Source of the DNA: a virus
Strand: one strand, 5' to 3'
Virus record (IMG/VR): IMGVR_UViG_3300025616_000044
Location: 1-22,021 of that record
Length of the DNA: 22,021 bases
Under the pieces are notes generated by a model, which saw nothing but the letters and a program-made list of their open reading frames with translations, had not been told where the DNA came from and made no database searches. Each line of letters starts with the position of its first letter. Position 1 is the stretch's first letter. The translations under genes and the position numbers were made by a program. This document shows positions 20,357 through 22,021 of this stretch, piece by piece.

Positions 20357-20636
20357 TGGGAAGTTTGTTTACAAAGCTGACGATGCTGAAATCAGCTTTC
20401 CCGACGTCCAGCCGGTCTTCTTCTTGTCCGGCGCGATGTTCGTGCCGCACTACGTTCTGCCGCACGTCTGGGTATCATTTGGCAACAAGATGCTCACAAC
20501 CAAGAATCTGATTGAGCGAAACGCGCAAGCCGGAACGAGTTATCTTTGGGTTCGACCTTGGATTGAGAAGATCTTTGGTTCTAAAGATATTTTTTCGATG
20601 AAAGAATCGCAACTGAAGGAGGCTCTTATTGCATGA
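20343..20636 (+). CDS. Hypothetical protein, 97 aa, TTG start
   Basis: The frame is open upstream, but the best start is TTG 20343: AGGAG at 20331-20335 lies 7 nt before it, and no ATG occurs near it in frame. The protein is MEFTNGKFVYKADDAEISFP, DVQPVFFLSGAMFVPHYVLP, HVWVSFGNKMLTTKNLIERN, then AQAGTSYLWVRPWIEKIFGS and a C-terminal helix. It is aromatic-rich, with several beta strands and no transmembrane helix long enough to call. No family is recognised. It overlaps the end of the previous gene by 14 bases, and its own TGA overlaps the next ATG, so it sits firmly in the operon. Confidence 0.7.
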   Translation: MEFTNGKFVYKADDAEISFPDVQPVFFLSGAMFVPHYVLPHVWVSFGNKMLTTKNLIERNAQAGTSYLWVRPWIEKIFGSKDIFSMKESQLKEALIA

Positions 20637-21040
20637 CCCTACAAGTCGGAGAATCAATTACCAGCATTCAGCTAAATGTTAGCGAGCTGCAAAAACAATG
20701 CGCTGGATTCAATGTTGAATTGGAAACTGTATTAACCCTTGCAAAGCAAATACATGGCGATGCAATAGCGTTAATAAATGAATGGGAAGAAAAGCATGAA
20801 ACCGATGATAGACGAACAAACGTCCGACCTATTTATGGAGGAGTGGCTATGCGACCTACTTGCGGATCCTGTCGATATTTCGAGCTTCTTGGAGGAGATG
20901 GGGAAACATCGTATATGGGCGAATGTCGACGCCGATCACCAGAGCTGCTGGTAGACGAGAGCGGCAACGAAACTCCTGCCTGGCCACCAGTGGACGATGA
21001 CCATTGGTGCGGCGAATACTCACCGGATACCCTTTCATGA
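20633..21040 (+). CDS. Cys-rich zinc-binding-type phage protein, 135 aa, with possible internal start
   Basis: ATG 20633 overlaps the previous stop (ATGA). The N-terminal ~70 residues are helical (ESITSIQLNVSELQKQCAGF, NVELETVLTLAKQIHGDAIA). The C-terminal ~60 residues form a four-cysteine module: PTCGSCRYFELLG, MGECRRRSPELL, and PPVDDDHWCGEYSPD, a pattern (CxxC, C, WCGE[YF]) common in small phage and bacterial metal- or zinc-binding proteins. A strong GGAGGAG (20837-20843) lies 5 nt before an in-frame ATG at 20849, exactly at the start of the Cys module. The module may therefore also be made alone (63 aa). The stop overlaps the DUF3310 start. Confidence 0.78.
   Translation: MTLQVGESITSIQLNVSELQKQCAGFNVELETVLTLAKQIHGDAIALINEWEEKHETDDRRTNVRPIYGGVAMRPTCGSCRYFELLGGDGETSYMGECRRRSPELLVDESGNETPAWPPVDDDHWCGEYSPDTLS
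20796..20954 (+). CDS. Possible overlapping 52-aa ORF in another frame (uncertain)
   Basis: In a different frame from the Cys-rich gene, ATG 20796 opens a 52-codon ORF: MKPMIDEQTSDLFMEEWLCD, LLADPVDISSFLEEMGKHRI, then WANVDADHQSCW. It is acidic and amphipathic, with a protein-like hydrophobic pattern, and a weak GGGAAG precedes it. It overlaps the middle of the Cys-rich CDS, whose residues there (HETDDRRTNVRPIYGGVA) look less protein-like. The alternative reading is two genes, this one and then the Cys module from 20849. I cannot decide between the models from sequence alone. Confidence 0.35.
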   Translation: MKPMIDEQTSDLFMEEWLCDLLADPVDISSFLEEMGKHRIWANVDADHQSCW

Positions 21041-21282
21041 CTGAACACGACCCCGTAAACCATCCACAGCACTACACTCAGCATCCTTCGGGAATCGAGT
21101 GCATCCAGATCACCGAGCATATGTGCTTTAACCTGGGCAACGCGATCAAGTACATTTGGCGAGCAGATCTCAAAGCCGGTATGCAAGACCTTGAGAAAGC
21201 CAGGTGGTATCTGGATCGGGAAATTGAGCGACGCAAGAAAGCGTTTGACGTACATCTGCAAGACGTGTTAAAACGCGCATGA
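21037..21282 (+). CDS. DUF3310 family protein, 81 aa
   Basis: The start is ATG 21037 (ATGA overlap with the previous gene); the extension to 21004 is rejected. The protein reads DPVNHPQHYTQHPSGIECIQ, then ITEHMCFNLGNAIKYIWRAD and LKAGMQDLEKARWYLDREIE. The order 'DPVNHPxHY', 'GIECIxIxE', 'FNLGNAIKYIWRA' and 'DLxKARWYLxREI' defines DUF3310, widespread in tailed phages and related to the nucleotide kinase of T7 (gene 1.7 product). The short length here suggests a single domain. A nucleotide-metabolism role is plausible but unproven for this form. It is the last gene before a terminator-like structure. Confidence 0.9.
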   Translation: MTEHDPVNHPQHYTQHPSGIECIQITEHMCFNLGNAIKYIWRADLKAGMQDLEKARWYLDREIERRKKAFDVHLQDVLKRA

Positions 21283-21322
21283 TTGGGTCCGGGCGCACTC
21301 CTCGCCACACAATTGCCCAATC

Positions 21323-21349
21323 GGGCAACGAGGGGTTGCCCATTTTTTT
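21323..21349 (+). terminator. Intrinsic terminator with alternative upstream hairpin
   Basis: GGGCAAC (21323-21329) and GTTGCCC (21335-21341) form a 7-bp stem with a GAGGG loop, followed by A and seven T residues (21343-21349), a standard rightward terminator. TTGCCC at 21313-21318 can instead pair with the same GGGCAA (21323-21328), giving a competing hairpin that would disrupt the terminator. The structure ends 11 bp before the next gene's ATG. Confidence 0.75.
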
Positions 21350-21360
21350 CGGTGGTGCTT

Positions 21361-21723
21361 ATGGATAATGAAGCCAGCACATTTGTCACGGTGCTATTGC
21401 ATTCCGGGACAAACGCGCATTTGCTGCATTGGACCACCAACAGCTATGCCCATCACGTCGCGCTTGGCGAGTACTATCAGCAAATTCCTGAGTTGGTTGA
21501 TCAGCTTGCGGAAGCGATCATGGGGCGCTTTGGGCAGTTCAAGAGCTTTCCCGACGATTACTACTTGCCGACCGATGATCCAGCGGAATATTTAGAGGGC
21601 ATCAAGTACTTTGTGCAAGATGCGCGAGAATATATGCCGGACGATACGGAAATCCAGAATCTCATTGATGAGATTGCTCAGCTTCTCGACACCACCCTTT
21701 ACAAACTTAAATATCTCAAGTAA
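21361..21723 (+). CDS. DUF5856-type, Dps/ferritin-like phage protein, 120 aa
   Basis: I place the start at ATG 21361; extension to 21283 would run across the terminator and gives an unlikely N-terminus. The protein begins MDNEASTFVTVLLHSGTNAH. It has LLHWTTNSYAHHVALGEYYQ, then QIPELVDQLAEAIMGRFGQF and a C-terminal helix LIDEIAQLLDTTLYKLKYLK. The pattern 'LLH.....H..HW.T.SYA.H.AL..YY..IPELVDQL.E' is that of DUF5856, seen in many aquatic phages. It resembles the first helices of Dps/ferritin-like proteins ('HW....FF.LH..FD....E..D..AE'). A small helical protein with conserved His/Asp/Glu is likely; metal or DNA binding is inferred. The Shine-Dalgarno is weak. Confidence 0.75.
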   Translation: MDNEASTFVTVLLHSGTNAHLLHWTTNSYAHHVALGEYYQQIPELVDQLAEAIMGRFGQFKSFPDDYYLPTDDPAEYLEGIKYFVQDAREYMPDDTEIQNLIDEIAQLLDTTLYKLKYLK

Positions 21724-21731
21724 GGCAAATC

Positions 21732-21962
21732 ATGAAAATGAAAGACAACGACACCAAGCAGCCCAAGGGCTATGGCTACGGTTCAAACGCCAAGGTTCCC
21801 GCTGGCGTTGCTGGCCAGGACAAGAGCGGAACGCGCTCCGAGCGCATGGTCAACGGCATCGGCATGGGCGAAGCTGACATGGCCGGTAAAGACAGCCAGT
21901 ACAACACTGGCGTCACCAAAGGCACCTGCTACACGCACGACCGGGTTAGCTATCAGAAATGA
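21732..21962 (+). CDS. Small Gly/Lys-rich phage protein, 76 aa
   Basis: ATG 21732 lies 8 bp after the DUF5856 stop, with AAGG shortly upstream; a second ATG (21738) gives a protein two residues shorter. The sequence MKMKDNDTKQPKGYGYGSNA, KVPAGVAGQDKSGTRSERMV, NGIGMGEADMAGKDSQYNTG, then VTKGTCYTHDRVSYQK is rich in Gly, Lys, Asp and Ser and looks largely disordered. No domain is recognised. Small proteins of this type sit near internal or structural genes in some podoviruses, but I cannot give a role. The stop overlaps the next start (ATGA). Confidence 0.72.
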   Translation: MKMKDNDTKQPKGYGYGSNAKVPAGVAGQDKSGTRSERMVNGIGMGEADMAGKDSQYNTGVTKGTCYTHDRVSYQK

Positions 21963-22021
21963 TTCGACCACTGCGTAACTTCATCACCGTGCAACCGGCA
22001 GTTCGCAAACTGTCGGACGTG
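21959..22021 (+). CDS. N-terminal fragment, possible GroES-like protein (3' truncated by window edge)
   Basis: ATG 21959 overlaps the preceding TGA and the frame is open to the right edge. Only 21 codons are visible: MIRPLRNFITVQPAVRKLSD then V. The 'I(R)PLxxxxxVxP' opening with alternating hydrophobic residues resembles the first strand of GroES-like co-chaperonins, some of which are phage-encoded. With so few residues the call is tentative, and any small beta-barrel protein would fit. Confidence 0.4.
   Translation, partial: MIRPLRNFITVQPAVRKLSDV

Noticed and set aside
21283-21360. Upstream extension of the DUF5856 gene
   Set aside because: The region contains the terminator stem and T-tract, and the peptide is Pro/Arg-rich and unrelated to the family.
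1-22021. tRNA genes, integrase, att sites, insertion sequences
   Set aside because: I saw no cloverleaf, recombinase motif, transposase or terminal inverted repeats that could support any of these.

Overview
This window is a stretch of a tailed double-stranded DNA phage genome, or of a prophage read without its flanks. It carries tightly packed genes in functional blocks, a P22-like short-tail and DNA-ejection module, a lysis cassette, a recombination operon on the opposite strand, and an early or replication operon. The P22-type genes (gp4-like, gp10-like, gp7-like, then two large ejection proteins) point to podovirus morphology. The GH108-type endolysin and GTA-type 3-TM holin point to a Gram-negative host. 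No integrase, repressor, terminase, portal, capsid, polymerase, helicase or tRNA gene is visible, so lifestyle and exact host are open. I see no bacterial chromosomal genes.

Layout. Positions 1-4701 (+) hold an adhesion cassette: a glycine-rich tail protein cut by the window edge, two small virion-associated proteins, a repeat-built fibre, a seven-repeat putative beta-propeller, a small unknown protein and a tail protein with a conserved N-terminal domain. Positions 4704-12978 (+) hold the tail and ejection machine: a gp4-like tail accessory factor with an inserted domain, a gp10-like stabilisation protein, a short fibre-like protein, a cupin, a gp7-like ejection protein, a second ejection protein, and an 863-residue ejection protein with an N-terminal lytic transglycosylase. 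Positions 12986-14093 (+) hold a small coiled-coil/TM protein, a 3-TM holin and an endolysin. At 14167-15153 (+) is a metallophosphoesterase that starts directly after a perfect 10-bp inverted repeat.

Positions 15148-18411 (-) form one compact leftward operon of ten genes, mostly joined by 4-base start/stop overlaps. It encodes a YqaJ-type exonuclease, an Erf-type annealing protein, an HTH protein and several small proteins, three of them under 60 codons. Its likely promoter (18457-18485) lies in a 257-bp control region with palindromes. Positions 18669-22021 (+) are an early operon: RusA resolvase, a small basic protein, an origin-like region, a small unknown protein, a protein with an SSB-like acidic tip, a possible winged-helix protein, a Cys-rich protein, a DUF3310 protein, a terminator with an alternative hairpin, a DUF5856/Dps-like protein, a small basic protein and the start of another gene.

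The most notable object is 19256-19431. Five perfect copies of the consensus DnaA box (TTATCCACA, read on the minus strand) in one orientation are followed by a 14-bp palindrome and six 13-15 bp direct repeats, mostly beginning with GATC. This is laid out like a miniature bacterial oriC, and the last repeat runs over the GTG start of the next gene. It suggests host-DnaA-dependent replication, or DnaA capture, by the phage. Recombination genes (exonuclease, Erf, RusA) and the SSB-like protein flank this site, which fits a replication-recombination centre.
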